The notes under the pieces: generated by a model
The model's database searches: none
The model's input: only the letters and a program-made list of their open reading frames with translations
What the model was told of the DNA's origin: nothing
Source: Pyrenopolyporus hunteri
Lineage: Eukaryota > Ascomycota > Sordariomycetes > Xylariales > Hypoxylaceae
Length of the DNA stretch: 64,000 bases
Direction of reading: 5' to 3'
NCBI GenBank assembly: GCA_902806595.1
Contig: CADCXC010000009.1
Span: forward strand, 2,046,001-2,110,000
Part shown: positions 35,932 to 46,652 of the stretch, piece by piece
Numbering within the stretch: the stretch's first letter is position 1
Layout: each line of letters starts with the position of its first letter
Made by a program: the position numbers and the translations under genes

Positions 35932-37240
35932 ATGAGATTCCTCTGCTTGCCTGGTGCATATGGCAGCGCCAAGGTGAGTCCATACCTAATAACCTACCTA
36001 CTCACAGATCTAAACCCTTACACAATCATCATGACTCTCTAAACAAACCCACGAGGACTAACGAGCACAACACAGAACTTCGGCGTCCAGCTGGGCCCCT
36101 TCGCCAAGCACATGGAAGAGCGCGGCTTAGCGACGTTCGCCTTCACGCAAGGCGCGCACGAGGTAGAGCCGCCGTTGGGGTGGGAGAACTACTTTGGGTC
36201 GCGGCCGCTATACCGGTTCCTAGAGCCGGCGGCGGGGGGCGACGGGGGCGGCGACGCGTTCGAGATCATACGGCGCGTGCGGCATATCCCGCGCGGCCTC
36301 AGCCCCGAGGCCACCCTGCGCCTGTTCAAGCCCCCGCGCCCCATCGAGTTCGACTGGAGCACCTTTCGGGAAGCCCTCGAGCGCCTGTTCGCCGTCATCG
36401 ACGGGGACCCCGACATCGATGGCTTGATCGGGTACTCGGAGGGCGCGATGATGGCAGCGTCGATTTGCGCCGAGGAGAATAGGAGGTGGGAGGAAAGTGG
36501 GATTCCTAGGCGTATCAAGGTGAGTTTTTGGATTCGCTCCCCTTTACGCTTGGTTCCTTATGCTCTCACTTATCCCTTTCCCCCGCGCCCCCTATTTTCT
36601 CATTTATTTCCTTTCCCGCTCGTAACCCCTATATCCGCAACCCGCTGACCAACCAATTCCCTCCTTCCCTCAATTACAGTTCGCCATCTTCTTCGCGGGC
36701 ACTCCGCCGCTAGTCTCGGAAGGCGAGGACGGGGGCTTCGCGGCGCGGCTGGCGGACGAGCACGGCACGTCGATCGAGATCCCGACGTTCCACGTGTTCG
36801 GGTCCAACGACCCGCTCGTCTACTCGTCCATCGCCCTGTACAACGCCTGCAACCAGGACTCCGCCCAGCTCTACGACCACGGCCTCGGCCACCTCGTGCC
36901 CCGCGACGCGGACAACGTCGAGCAGCTCGGCGACGTCTTGTCCGATGTTATTACGCGGATCAATCAGGAGAACGAGAGGAAGGGTAAGGATAAGGATAAA
37001 GGGAAGGGGAAGGAAAGTAGCAAGGGCAAGGGCAAGGGCAAGGAAAAGATGAAGGCGGAGGTAGACGCGGTAGACGCTACGTCGGCGTCCGGCACCGACG
37101 CGGATACCTCGGACAATTGCTCCGCTACAGAGGAGTCCGCTGGCGGCTCCTCGTCCGCGGATTCCACGGCCGAGTCCTCGGATATCGACTCCCGCTCGAG
37201 CAACGGCGCCGAGTCGGAAGGGGGCAGCGCTAAGATCTAA
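35932..37240 (+). CDS. FSH1-family serine hydrolase (LovG/DUF341-type)
   Basis: An alpha/beta hydrolase of 348 aa in three exons, 35932-35973, 36076-36519 and 36680-37240, all joined in phase 0. Exon 1 encodes MRFLCLPGAYGSAK, the family's first strand and oxyanion loop. The catalytic triad is visible: Ser in GYSEGA (about S135), Asp in GSNDP (about D206) and His in GLGHLVPR (about H233). In fungi this family includes thioesterases that release chains from highly reducing PKSs, such as LovG in lovastatin synthesis, and also housekeeping members. The divergent PKS makes a releasing role plausible but unproven. Odd feature: from about residue 262 there is an extra tail of Lys/Gly/Asp repeats then Ser/Asp/Glu/Ala-rich sequence, not part of the usual fold. 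Base use is much more G/C-rich than in the PKS. Confidence 0.88.
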
Positions 37241-38259
37241 GTACCTAAGCAACCTGGAAGGTTATGGGTCAGGGGTTAGAAGTTAGAGATTAGAAGGCAG
37301 GCGGACGCTTATTATTTCCTCGAAGCCAACCTACCTACCTAGGTACCTTGGTAGATAGGTACCATATAGGTACCTAGCTAGGTTCGGTGGCGCGCTTGAT
37401 TCGCTTGTATTTTTGGAATTTAGTATACGCATATCCGTTTAGAACTGTTAATTAAGTGTTTTAAGATCGAGACCGTCCTTTTTCGTCTGCTTATACTAAG
37501 GAGTCTTCCGACTTTAGATACGACGTCACTACTGGATAGATACCTAGATAAGTATCGAGATAGATATGCGCGCGGAAATATTGGTACGGATATGAGGTAG
37601 TAGGTAAAATAGATGTCTCCTTTTTCGTTCACTCGATACACTCGTCGCCTTTTCTTTTCTTTTCGAGAAAGAAGAAGTCGTAACCCATGAACATCTCATT
37701 ATACCATCGCTCAGCCTGACCCTTTTTTTTTTCCTTTCCCTTCCTCGTGCGGGACATCTCTCTCCCTCTTCCTCTCTCCCCCACCGCTACCCACACCCAA
37801 TACCCACATTGAAAGGGGCAGCCCCTTTTTCTACCTAGGTAGACCAGACAGACAGATAGGTAGATAGATAGATACCTAGATAACCCGGCTGGCTCGCTAT
37901 GAGTGCGGTAAAAAGCGCACCGCTCGCCTCGGCACGCCAGGCTGTTTTTTTTTTTCTTAACAATAAGGAGAGGGAGGTATTAATAGGTATGTACAATTAC
38001 TAGGTACAGCGAGTAAGACGATAACATTACCAACGAATCATCGTTTCGGACCTATAAGGGCTCTCGAGGGTCTCGTGAGTTGACGGCGTGTAGATCCTCG
38101 AGAGGGCTTCTAGCAAATTTCCCGCACGAACCCGAAACATAATTTGTCCAACATCCAGGTCTCGCCTAGGCAAGGTAGTTAACTAGGGGTGGGGAGAGTC
38201 GCTCTGCAATACTTTGTTCGGTGTGAAGGGTGCTTATGATATTTGGCTAAGACTGTAAT
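37241..38259. other. intergenic region with dense TAGGTACC motifs
   Basis: 1.0 kb between convergent genes. A strong cluster of CCTAGGTACCTTGG / TAGGTACC units lies at 37330-37385, and GATAGGTAGATAGATAGATACC at 37854-37876. Polypyrimidine runs occur at 37720-37735 and 37944-37957. No gene is seen. Confidence 0.5.
37330..37385. repeat. cluster of TAGGTACC-type palindromic motifs
   Basis: Overlapping CCTACCTA, CCTAGGTACC and TAGGTACC units, each at or near a palindrome. The same motif recurs in nearly every intergenic region of the window, and this is one of the densest clusters. Confidence 0.7.
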
Positions 38260-40379
38260 TTAGCGGCCGCCGGCGAACGCGCCGGCTCCCATTCCGGCAG
38301 CACCCGCCCCCATCCCTTGGAGTTTGGCCGCTAATTGGGGGTACTTTTCTTGGACTTGGATCTGCGTCCGCGTAGCTTCGGCGTACGACAGCGCATTGAC
38401 GATTTCTCCGGGTGTCCTGGCAAGCTCGGCCGCTCGTTCGAAGTACTTGAGCGCCTCGGTGATCTTACCCTGCTGAAGGAGCAGCTGGGCCATGGTCGCC
38501 ACCGCGATGTCGCATTCAGGATCGACTATAGACTGTTAGCAACCCTACTCTTAATCAATATCACGATATAGCCCTTACTAATTAGTGCCTTCTCGCATAA
38601 CTTTTCGGCTTCCGTGAATTCGGACTTTTGCTGGAAGAGGGCCAGGGCTTTGTTGATAAGGGGTAAGACGTTCATGGCCAAGGGCTTGGTCTGCTTTTCC
38701 ATCTCCATCGCGGTGTCGAACTTCTGTATCGCTTCCTCATACTTGGCCTGGTCGAGGAGAAGTTCTCCGTAATAGTTATATACGTCAGGCACCTTGTCGA
38801 AATTCTTAACACAACGGCGGAAAGTAGCCATGGAGGACGCTACGGATCCCATCTTATATTGTGTTACGCCAAGTTGAATATGCGAGAAGATGAAGGAGGG
38901 GTCGAGATCGATCGACTTCTGGTAATCCTTGGCGGCATCTTGGAATTCGCCATGGATGAAGTGGAGCTGCGCACGGTGATAGTAAATATCCGGGTCAGAA
39001 TCGTTCTGGCTTAAGGCCTGCTCCAAGTCCGCAGCAGCACTAGCCCGATCTCCTACCAACACATGTCAGTTTACAAAGTCACCAAGGGGAAAAAGGGGGG
39101 GAGAGGGGTGTTTGCGGATTGCCTACCCATCTCTAGATGCATGCTTGCGCGTTTGACGTAACTCTGGGTGTAAGACGGGTCTAGTTCGATACTCTTATCC
39201 ATGTCCTGCAAGGCTTCTTGTTGCGCCCCACGTAGGTTTCTAAAAGTGCCACGCAGGTTGTAAGCAAGGGCCTCGTACTCGCCTAGGTCGCCGTATTCGA
39301 GGGCCTTCTCAAACGCATTGGCGGCCTCTTCGTAACCTTCGTGAGTCTTCTTCTCCATAGCCTTGAGCCCGAGCTGCAACTGCCCCTTGCCGGTCGATTC
39401 CGGCAGTTCCACATCGTCCTCTAGCCCTTCGGGACGGGGCTTCGCTCGGAAGCTCTGGATGTAGTTGGAGACGAAGGTGGGGCTTGGTAACTTGTTGGGG
39501 TCCTTGGACTTGATGATGTCTTCGGCCTTTTGCTCGGCTACCTTCTTCAGCAGCCGCTCGACGGCGTTAGTGCTAGACTCGGTCTTAAACTCGTCGATGA
39601 TGCAGCTAGCGGTATAATCGAGGAGCGACTCGCTAAACTGGGACAGATGCTCGTAAGCATTGGCCCTCCGGTTCAGGGCCTTTACGTATGTGGGGTCGAG
39701 GCTGATAGCGGCGGTGGTGTCCTCGACAACCTTGTCCCAGACGGCTTGGGCATTGTAGCAGGCGGCCCGGTTAGAATAGAAGATTGAGTCTGGCTTGCAG
39801 AGAATGGCCTTGGAGTAGAGATCGATAGCCCGGTCATAGTCCTTGTTGCCGTAGGCCTTGTTGCCGGCATTCTTCAGCTGCAGGGCATAGTCGCGACGCT
39901 GCTCGGGGGTAAAAGTGGCGACGGTTTCTTCGTTTATCTCCGGAAGTTCATCGGCCGCCTCTACCGGAGCTTTCGCCTTTTCGCCCGCTGTTGTGGAAGA
40001 CCTAGAAGCCTCGGCCTGGCGTTCTGCTTCTTTTCGTTTCCGCCTCTCCTTCTTGCTCGGCTTAGTTTGCGCGGCAGACTTGCTCTTCTGGTGTAGTCGA
40101 ATGTAAGCCAGCTACGTTCTACGTGGGGGGGTGGTGGAGGAGGGGGAGGGGAAGCATATCCAAAAAATCACAGGAAAAAAAACTTACGACGTCGGTATTA
40201 AGATAGTACACCACACCAGCGCTAGTGACGACAACTGCTACACCAGCGATAGTATATACAAGTGCTTTGTTCTCGGAAGCCCAATTGGTAAAGCGATCCC
40301 AAACGGAGGACTGGACGGGGACAGCTATAGGTTTGGCTAAGGGAGGCATGGGCGGCGGAGCTGCGGAAGCGCGAGACAT
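38260..40379 (-). CDS. TOM70: mitochondrial import receptor subunit TOM70
   Basis: The outer-membrane receptor for carrier-type preproteins and a docking site for cytosolic Hsp70/Hsp90. There are four exons, 40379-40188, 40087-39127, 39052-38579 and 38525-38260, giving 630 aa. The N-terminus is short and followed by one membrane anchor (ALVYTIAGVAVVVTSAGVVYYL, about residues 39-60), placing the bulk in the cytosol. After the Lys/Arg-rich linker KPSKKERRKRKEAE come many TPR units: NAGNKAYGNKDYDRAIDLYSK, YSNRAACYNAQ, AAISLDPTYVKALNRRA, SIELDPSYTQSYVKRA, DPDIYYHRAQLHFIHGEF and SYAEATRTQIQ. The C-terminus ends in Gly/Ala/Met-rich sequence. Intron 1 begins GTAAG followed by a T run. Confidence 0.95.
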
Positions 40380-41381
40380 TACGCCGGAATCAGACGGGAT
40401 ACTGTTGATTGTGTTGGAGGGGAAAGGGAAACAAAATATGGTCCGGCGACAAGAGCGGACAAGGGCGACAAAGGGTCGGTCACTAGATCGAGGGCGTAAG
40501 GTGGTCTGTGTGTATGCAAGGGACAAGATTCGAGGATGGGACGATGATGCCGATGACGATTATTTGTTTGGCGTTGTCTGCTGTATCTGCCGTATCTGCT
40601 GTATAGAAACGGGCCTTGGTGTGGTGGTGGTGGGCGTAGTGATAGCGATTATTGTTGTTAATGTTGTGGATAGCTTTTTTTCTTTTCTCTTCTGCAGGAA
40701 AGCTTTAAACCGAAATTCAGTGCATGTAGGTACCGACCGATCGAAAAAACGCTTCGCAAGCGCAAAAAAAAAGAGGAAAAAAAAGTTTATTTTGCTTTTT
40801 TACAACTTTGTATGGATCCATGGATCCATGGATGTATTTTTTTCTGTGCATATCTCTGTATCTCTTTAGCGCGACCCAGTTTAACCTGCGTTGCGCTGTC
40901 GAAGCTTTCAACCCTGGTTGGCCCACAGTCTCTCGTCATCAGTCGGAGAGCTCCATGGACAGGCCACCCACCGCTGCGGAGTTTATGTACTTCGATACCT
41001 CTTTCCTGGGAGCCTCGTGCGTCTAGGTACTTTGACCTTCTAGATGCTTACCCCTCTACCCAGGTACCCAGGTACGTATACGTGTACCCACCGTATTCGT
41101 TATTCCGAGTGATATATCCCATTAGCTCCATGTACCCGATAGACACATGCGTACCTAGATAGGTACTTTATAAGCTAAGGTAAGGGGTTGTCATACGTGC
41201 CTACCTAAGTAACGGCTTCAACTCTTTAAGACCGAGACAAAGTTACACTCAAGGCGTTTTTAGTAATTCACACCCTAAAATTTTACAATTGGATATGAAA
41301 ATAGCAAAAAAACAGCAAAAAATAGCAAAGAAACTAACAGAAGCGCCGTAGCAACCCTCGGCCGAGTGATATCATATACCA
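40380..41381. other. intergenic region upstream of TOM70 and the aminotransferase-like gene
   Basis: 1.0 kb between divergent genes. The region 40540-40690 is rich in TGTTG/GGTGGTGG repeats, and 40765-40790 is an A run. A short direct repeat ATGGATCC occurs three times at 40811-40829. TACCCAGGTACC-like motifs lie at 41055-41080. It must contain both promoters. Confidence 0.45.
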
Positions 41382-42273
41382 ATGGACGATTTTCGCATCT
41401 TCACATCCATACGATATGATCCAATACTCCTGAACCCCCTAGATCTGCGCTTTACCAATACCGGATCGAACCGGGATCGGTCTCCCTTTTACATGCTCGG
41501 CTTCCACCGGGACCGCATGTTAGGAGCTGCTAACCACTGGGGCTGGACAGCTGCGTCCGCTACCATTGCTGGTGATGAGGGTCTACAGACCCTACAAAGG
41601 TTTCTTCAGAGTATCACCAAGGAAGCAGGAAATAGCCCGCATCGACTAATGGTTACTCTTGCTAAAGACGGGACTCTAGCCCACCAGATCTCCCCCCTCC
41701 CCGAAACGCATTTGAGTAACCTATACCCTGAATACCTGCCAAGCCCAAATCATGAAGATTCAGCTGAGACCGGAGAGAACAGGGTTCCGGCCAAAAACCC
41801 AGTGTTCGACATCTTCCTTGATAGCCAGAAGACGATAAGGTCCGAGTTCACCCATTACAAAACCACGGTTAGAGATATGTATAACGACGCGAGAAGGCGA
41901 GCCCAAGTAAACCCAGGCGATAAAAAAGAAGTGCTTCTCGTCAAGAACGACGGCCAGATCATGGAGGGTTCTATTAGTACTCCCTATTTCTGGAGGGACG
42001 GAAGATGGGTTACTCCTCCCATTCCCGTAGAATACGACGCCTCTCAGGGCAGCGGTGGGAACTATGGGACGACTAGACGATGGGCTTTAGAGAGGTATTC
42101 CGGCTCACATGATCCTTGGCCCTCGGCCCCGGCCCTGAGCTTCCGGTGCTAACTCGAACAGGAACCTCGTCACCGAACAGGTCGTCCTAGCCGGTTCGCT
42201 AATCGACGGCGAAGGATGCTGGATAAGTAACGGCCTTCGAGGCTTCATTTTTGGAAAAGTGAAGCTACATTAA
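41382..42273 (+). CDS. aminotransferase class IV-like protein (aminodeoxychorismate lyase-like)
   Basis: A protein of about 274 aa in two exons, 41382-42094 and 42162-42273, joined so that WALER continues into NLVTEQ. Family landmarks: the putative PLP lysine in THYKTTVRDMYNDAR (about K166), EVLLVKNDGQIMEGSIS, the beta strand TPYFWRDGRWVTPP, GGNYGTTRRWALE, and the C-terminal VVLAGSLIDGEGCWISNGLRG. These fit fold-type IV PLP enzymes such as 4-amino-4-deoxychorismate lyase, which makes p-aminobenzoate for folate; the exact substrate is inferred from family only. The N-terminal half is more divergent, with a His/Arg-rich GFHRDRMLGAANHWGW segment. No targeting signal is obvious. Confidence 0.82.
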
Positions 42274-43340
42274 TCTCAGTCTTTTCATCTACCAACTACC
42301 TAGATAACGCACATAACATAACCACCACGACACCTCAGTCAGCGAGAGCTAGCGCGAACCCCGTAGGGTGCATCTCCCCACATAAGCGCTTGGGTTCATA
42401 TTTAACCCACACGAATTTGCCATTGTTCGGTCCAAGCGATACTCTCTAGAAATGTGACTGACGAATACCATTGAGGAACGAAAACAAAACACTAAACAGC
42501 TATAACTACGGTCTATTAGGTAACGTAGAGAAGAGATATTGTTAGTATTACGTATTTTCTGTGGTGAGTGCTAAGACCCGACTCTCGGAAGGTGATTCCA
42601 CGGATGCATACCTACCTACCTAGGTATTCTCGCAACAGAAGCATTATAATACGCCGTCTGTCAGTGCTGTCTCGCACCATTAAGCCTCGGACACCTCTCT
42701 ATCGGACGCAAGCTTCTATGATCCAGTACAAACTTTCTCGCATCGCGCAAGTCCAAAGGTTAAACACTCCTACGCACCAAAGCGAGGGAGCGGAGTTAGT
42801 TTAGAAACAATGGCCCATCTATTACCGGTGGTAGGAAGGCGAGGTCTACGTCCTCTCTCCTAAGAGTATTCGTTCGCCCCCCCAAGGAACATTCTCGCTG
42901 GCATCATATCGAGTATCATCGAGCAAGTGAGCAAGTGCTTTGCCAATACCGAAGCTGCGACAAACTATACCATACAGTATCTCGTTTTGGATATCGCAGA
43001 TCCGGGAGGAAAGGCCCTGGGCAAGGGCTATCGACCACAGTATATGGCTGTGTCCTTTCTTATCCGACTGTCGAGTATTACTTTCCGCCAAAATGGCCAG
43101 TAAGAGCAAGAGGGACAATCGCTGGAGTTTCGAGACCCCGTATATTCTCTCCCCATTCCATGTACTCGCTCTCTTCTTCTCGTCGTTCATCTTCATCACC
43201 CTGTTTGGACACATCAAAAATATCGTTATTTACCTACTCCTCCACCAATATTCATACGAATAGCAGATCCATCCCCTGAAAAACATTATATCTTACCTAA
43301 TACCATTAGAAATATCAAGTCAAATTAACCAAGAGTCACC
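42274..43340. other. intergenic region
   Basis: 1.07 kb before the aspartic protease. Several frames of about 100 codons exist on both strands at 42846-43280, but none matches a recognised protein or shows consistent codon use. The last 100 bases are AT-rich promoter-like sequence. Confidence 0.45.
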
Positions 43341-44961
43341 ATGAACGCCATCTACACCATTCAAAACAAAGTCAAGCAGGAGCTGGGCATATCCAAGGTC
43401 AAGGTCATCCGCAATCCTAACTACCAGCGCCACGGAACCAAGTCCTACGTCCATTCATTGAAGCGTTATGCTTTTCAACCTACCAAGCCTGGCCCCTATT
43501 TCCACATTGACAAGGTCATACAACACGGCCTTATCCCCGAGGATATCAAGGCGGCCCTCGGTGGCAAGATTCATACTAAAAGAGTTCTCGTCAAGAAAAG
43601 CGGCCCTGACGATGATCAGACCGCGGAGGTAACAGCTGAGGACCAACAGAATGATTCGATGTACATTTGCCCGATTGAAATAGGCAGTCCACCCCAGAAA
43701 CTACTTGTCGACTTCGACACTGGTTCTGCCGATACTTAGGTTCGTCACCATGCTCCCTATTTCCGCGTTTATCGTAGTCTAACATCCACGTCAGGTTCGT
43801 TCGGCTCTCCATAGTAAGTCCGATTCGTCTAGCCACAACGCCTTCGACCCAAGGAAGTCCAAAACTTTCAAGAAGCTCGCCGGGAAATCCTGGAAGATTC
43901 AATACGGAGACGGCTCGACAGCCTCGGGTGACTGCGGCAGCGACACGCTCGTCGTGGGCGGTCTATACATCAGAAACCAGACCATCGAGGTCGCCACCAA
44001 GCTATCCAAGCAGTTCTCCCAGGGGACCAGCGACGGCCTCCTCGGCCTCGCCTGGGGCAAGATCAACACGGTCAAGGATGCGGGCGAAGCCGACCCGCAA
44101 GCGACTCCCGTCGAGAACATGATCAAGCAGGACGACATCCCCAAAGAAGCCGAGCTCTTCACCTCGGCCTTCTACAGCTCGCGGGACAAGGATGCCGAGT
44201 CCTTCTACTCCTTCGGCTTCATCGACCAGGACCTCGTCAAGAAGTCCGACTCGGAGATCCACTGGACGGAAGTCGACAGCTCGGAGGGGTTCTAGTCGGT
44301 CCCCTCGGAATCGTGCTCGATCAACGGCGAGACGATCGACCTCGGCGGCAACACGGCCATCGCCGACACGGGCACCACGCTGGCGCTCATGTCGGACAAG
44401 GTCGTCGAGAAGGTGTACGACCAGATCCCCGGGGCGACGTACGACTGGTTCAACCAGGGCTACGTCTTCCCCGCCACGGTCAAGGCGGACGATATCCCCG
44501 AGGTCAAGGTGGCGATCGGCGACAAGCAGTACGTCATCCAGAAGGAGGACTTGGCCTTTGCTCTTACGGACGACAAGAAGAGCTGGTACGGCGGGATCCA
44601 GAGCCGTGGCATGATGCCTTTTGATATCCTGGGCGATACGTTCTTGAAGAGCGTTTATGCTGTAAGAGATACTTTTCCCTTTCCTTCCTTTCCTTTCCTT
44701 ACCTCTCTTCTCCTCTGTCCTCATCAAACCCCTTTTCTTCGTCTTACCACTTCCCTCACAACCCCATAATAATTCGTTCAGCGACTTGGATCTAACACCC
44801 GGTAGGTCTGGGACCAAGGAAATTCACGCCTAGGCCTCGTCCCGAAAATCCAAGAGACGCAGAACCTTGACCCGCCACCCGACGGTCCTGACACCGACGG
44901 CGGAGAGAAGAAGAAGAGGAGAATCACCAGCGTCGAGCTCCTTGCTAAGGAAGCGGTTTAG
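43341..44961 (+). pseudogene. pepsin-like aspartic protease interrupted by two TAG codons (pseudogene or mRNA-editing target)
   Basis: An A1-family aspartic protease, three exons 43341-43739, 43795-44661 and 44806-44961, 473 codons before the final TAG. The start MNAIYTIQNKVKQELG lacks a signal peptide, resembling fungal penicillopepsin-type relatives with this N-terminus. Both catalytic Asp are present, in DFDTGSAD (about D126) and IADTGTT (about D324), with YGDGSTASGD for the flap and FDILGDTFLKSVYAVWD near the C-terminus. Two codons break the frame: TAG at 43737-43739 (codon 133, where the family has Trp in DTGSADLW) and TAG at 44293-44295 (codon 300, where the family has Trp in GFW). No frameshift is seen, and splice sites look usable. 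It is either a recent pseudogene or a gene read only after UAG-to-UGG RNA editing. Exon 2 is strongly G/C-rich, unlike heavily RIP-mutated DNA. Confidence 0.85.
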
Positions 44962-46652
44962 CTGGGAGATGTTGTTATCTTAGGCGTTTGGGTTTTTTTT
45001 CTGCTGTTGATTGGAAGAATAGGGGTATTCGGGCAACGCTCAAACTACGGATCAGATGGGCTTGTAAATCGGCCAGGAGGCGCATGGTTGCGAAAGGTTG
45101 GGTTCCCATCGGCGTTGTCTCCTGTTTTCTTGTTCCGTTGCGGTTTATTAAAGGTGGTGGTGGCTTGTTCTTGTTAGCACAAAGCTGAGGGCGTACATGG
45201 ACCTATGCTATAGACTATGGATATTTCATCTCTTATTCTTACCTAGCACCTATATAGAATAGAATTGCAGTACTTTCGCCCCTATTTATTTTTCGGGTTT
45301 GGCGGTTGCTGGTTCGTGCTGTGTCTTGTGTCTGCGTACAACTCGAGAGAACCGAAATTCAAACGGGCAGTTTACGCTGCTATACTTGGGATGTTTACTA
45401 TATTTGAAGTACAAGCCGATCCATTAAACCCCTGAGAGGGATTCCGATTAACAGTCCTATCACCTCAAACCCAATACCTGATTCCTACATAGAGGTTAGA
45501 TACCTACCTGGGTAGATATGACAGTCGTTTCCCATTTCACGCTTCGCGATAATACCTACACCCGACATCCAAGTCACCACGTCATAGTTTCAAGACCAAC
45601 GAGGGGGAGCGTAGTAGAAGGCGTTTGAATAATTTAGGTTTCTTACGTTCGCGACCGACCGAGCTACCTAGCCTAGCCCACCCTCTCGTCTCTTTGCCTC
45701 TCTTTGCTCTTTGCTCTCCCTCTCTCCCTCTAGGGTCTTGTCTCGCCTTCGTCCTCGCTCTAAACGGTGGTGAACTAAGGTTAGGTTCCATAGGTCTCCT
45801 CCGGCTTTCGAGTGCTACGCGTTTCGTGATTGTGAGTGTTTCCTCCTCAAACCTCCCCCTCCTCGACTATCGCTGCCTACAGTAGCCAACAGCCATAGCC
45901 ACTAAATCATCCACCTCCCCCGACTACTCCACCTCCTGGACTTCTTTCATTCCTTTCCTTTCCCTCTCCTTTCCTCTCCTCTCCTCCCCTTCCTGGTGGC
46001 ATCGGTTGGTTTTGCCTCAACGGAGAAGAAAAAGGATATCTCTGGGCAACCAGCAATGATGATGATGAGGTCTCCCAGAAGGACAAACAAGCTCGCTTTA
46101 TCATGCAGGAAAGAGAGAAGAAGAAGAGAAAGGGTGTAATGAACAAGAGCAAATGTAACATCAAAACATTAACTCCACCGAACGCCTATGCGATATGTAA
46201 CTTCCAGAAGAACAAGACTCGTAGGAATAGGAGTAAAATAAGAAGCACAGTAACCAGCCGGAGAAGCTGAGCGGCATTCGAAAAAAAAAGAAAAGAAAGA
46301 TGGCGAAGTTACGAGTGTAGGAGGGGGAGCGAAGACGCCGCTAACTTTGCAGACCCCAAGTCTAGGATAGCCCCCTGTAAGACTGCTGATTGCTATAGTA
46401 CCATTGGGACGAGGACGACGAGAATGGGTAAACTTGTACATTGCCATGGTATCCAGAGGATGCGAAACAGAAGGAGAGCGTCCCAAGACGTGCAACGCAG
46501 CCATACCAAGGCCCTAAGCGAGAATGCCGATGTTATTTCACGTTAACCAAATACCGTTCATGTGGAATCCGCACGCTTCAATAGCCCCCTCCGCGCGTCG
46601 CCTAGCTAGACGGTAAAACCAACAACACCTGGAACCCCACGCGAAAAGCAGC
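44962..46652. other. intergenic region between convergent genes
   Basis: 1.7 kb of presumptive 3' UTRs and spacer. There is a C/T-rich block at 45680-45740 and another at 45920-46000 (CTCCTTTCC repeats). GTTAGATACCTACCTGGGTAG lies near 45493-45513. No gene is recognised. Confidence 0.5.

Noticed and set aside
44192..44624. Long Arg/Ser/Thr-rich frames overlapping the aspartic protease on both strands
   Set aside because: Artefacts of high G/C third positions; the protease frame carries all recognisable motifs.
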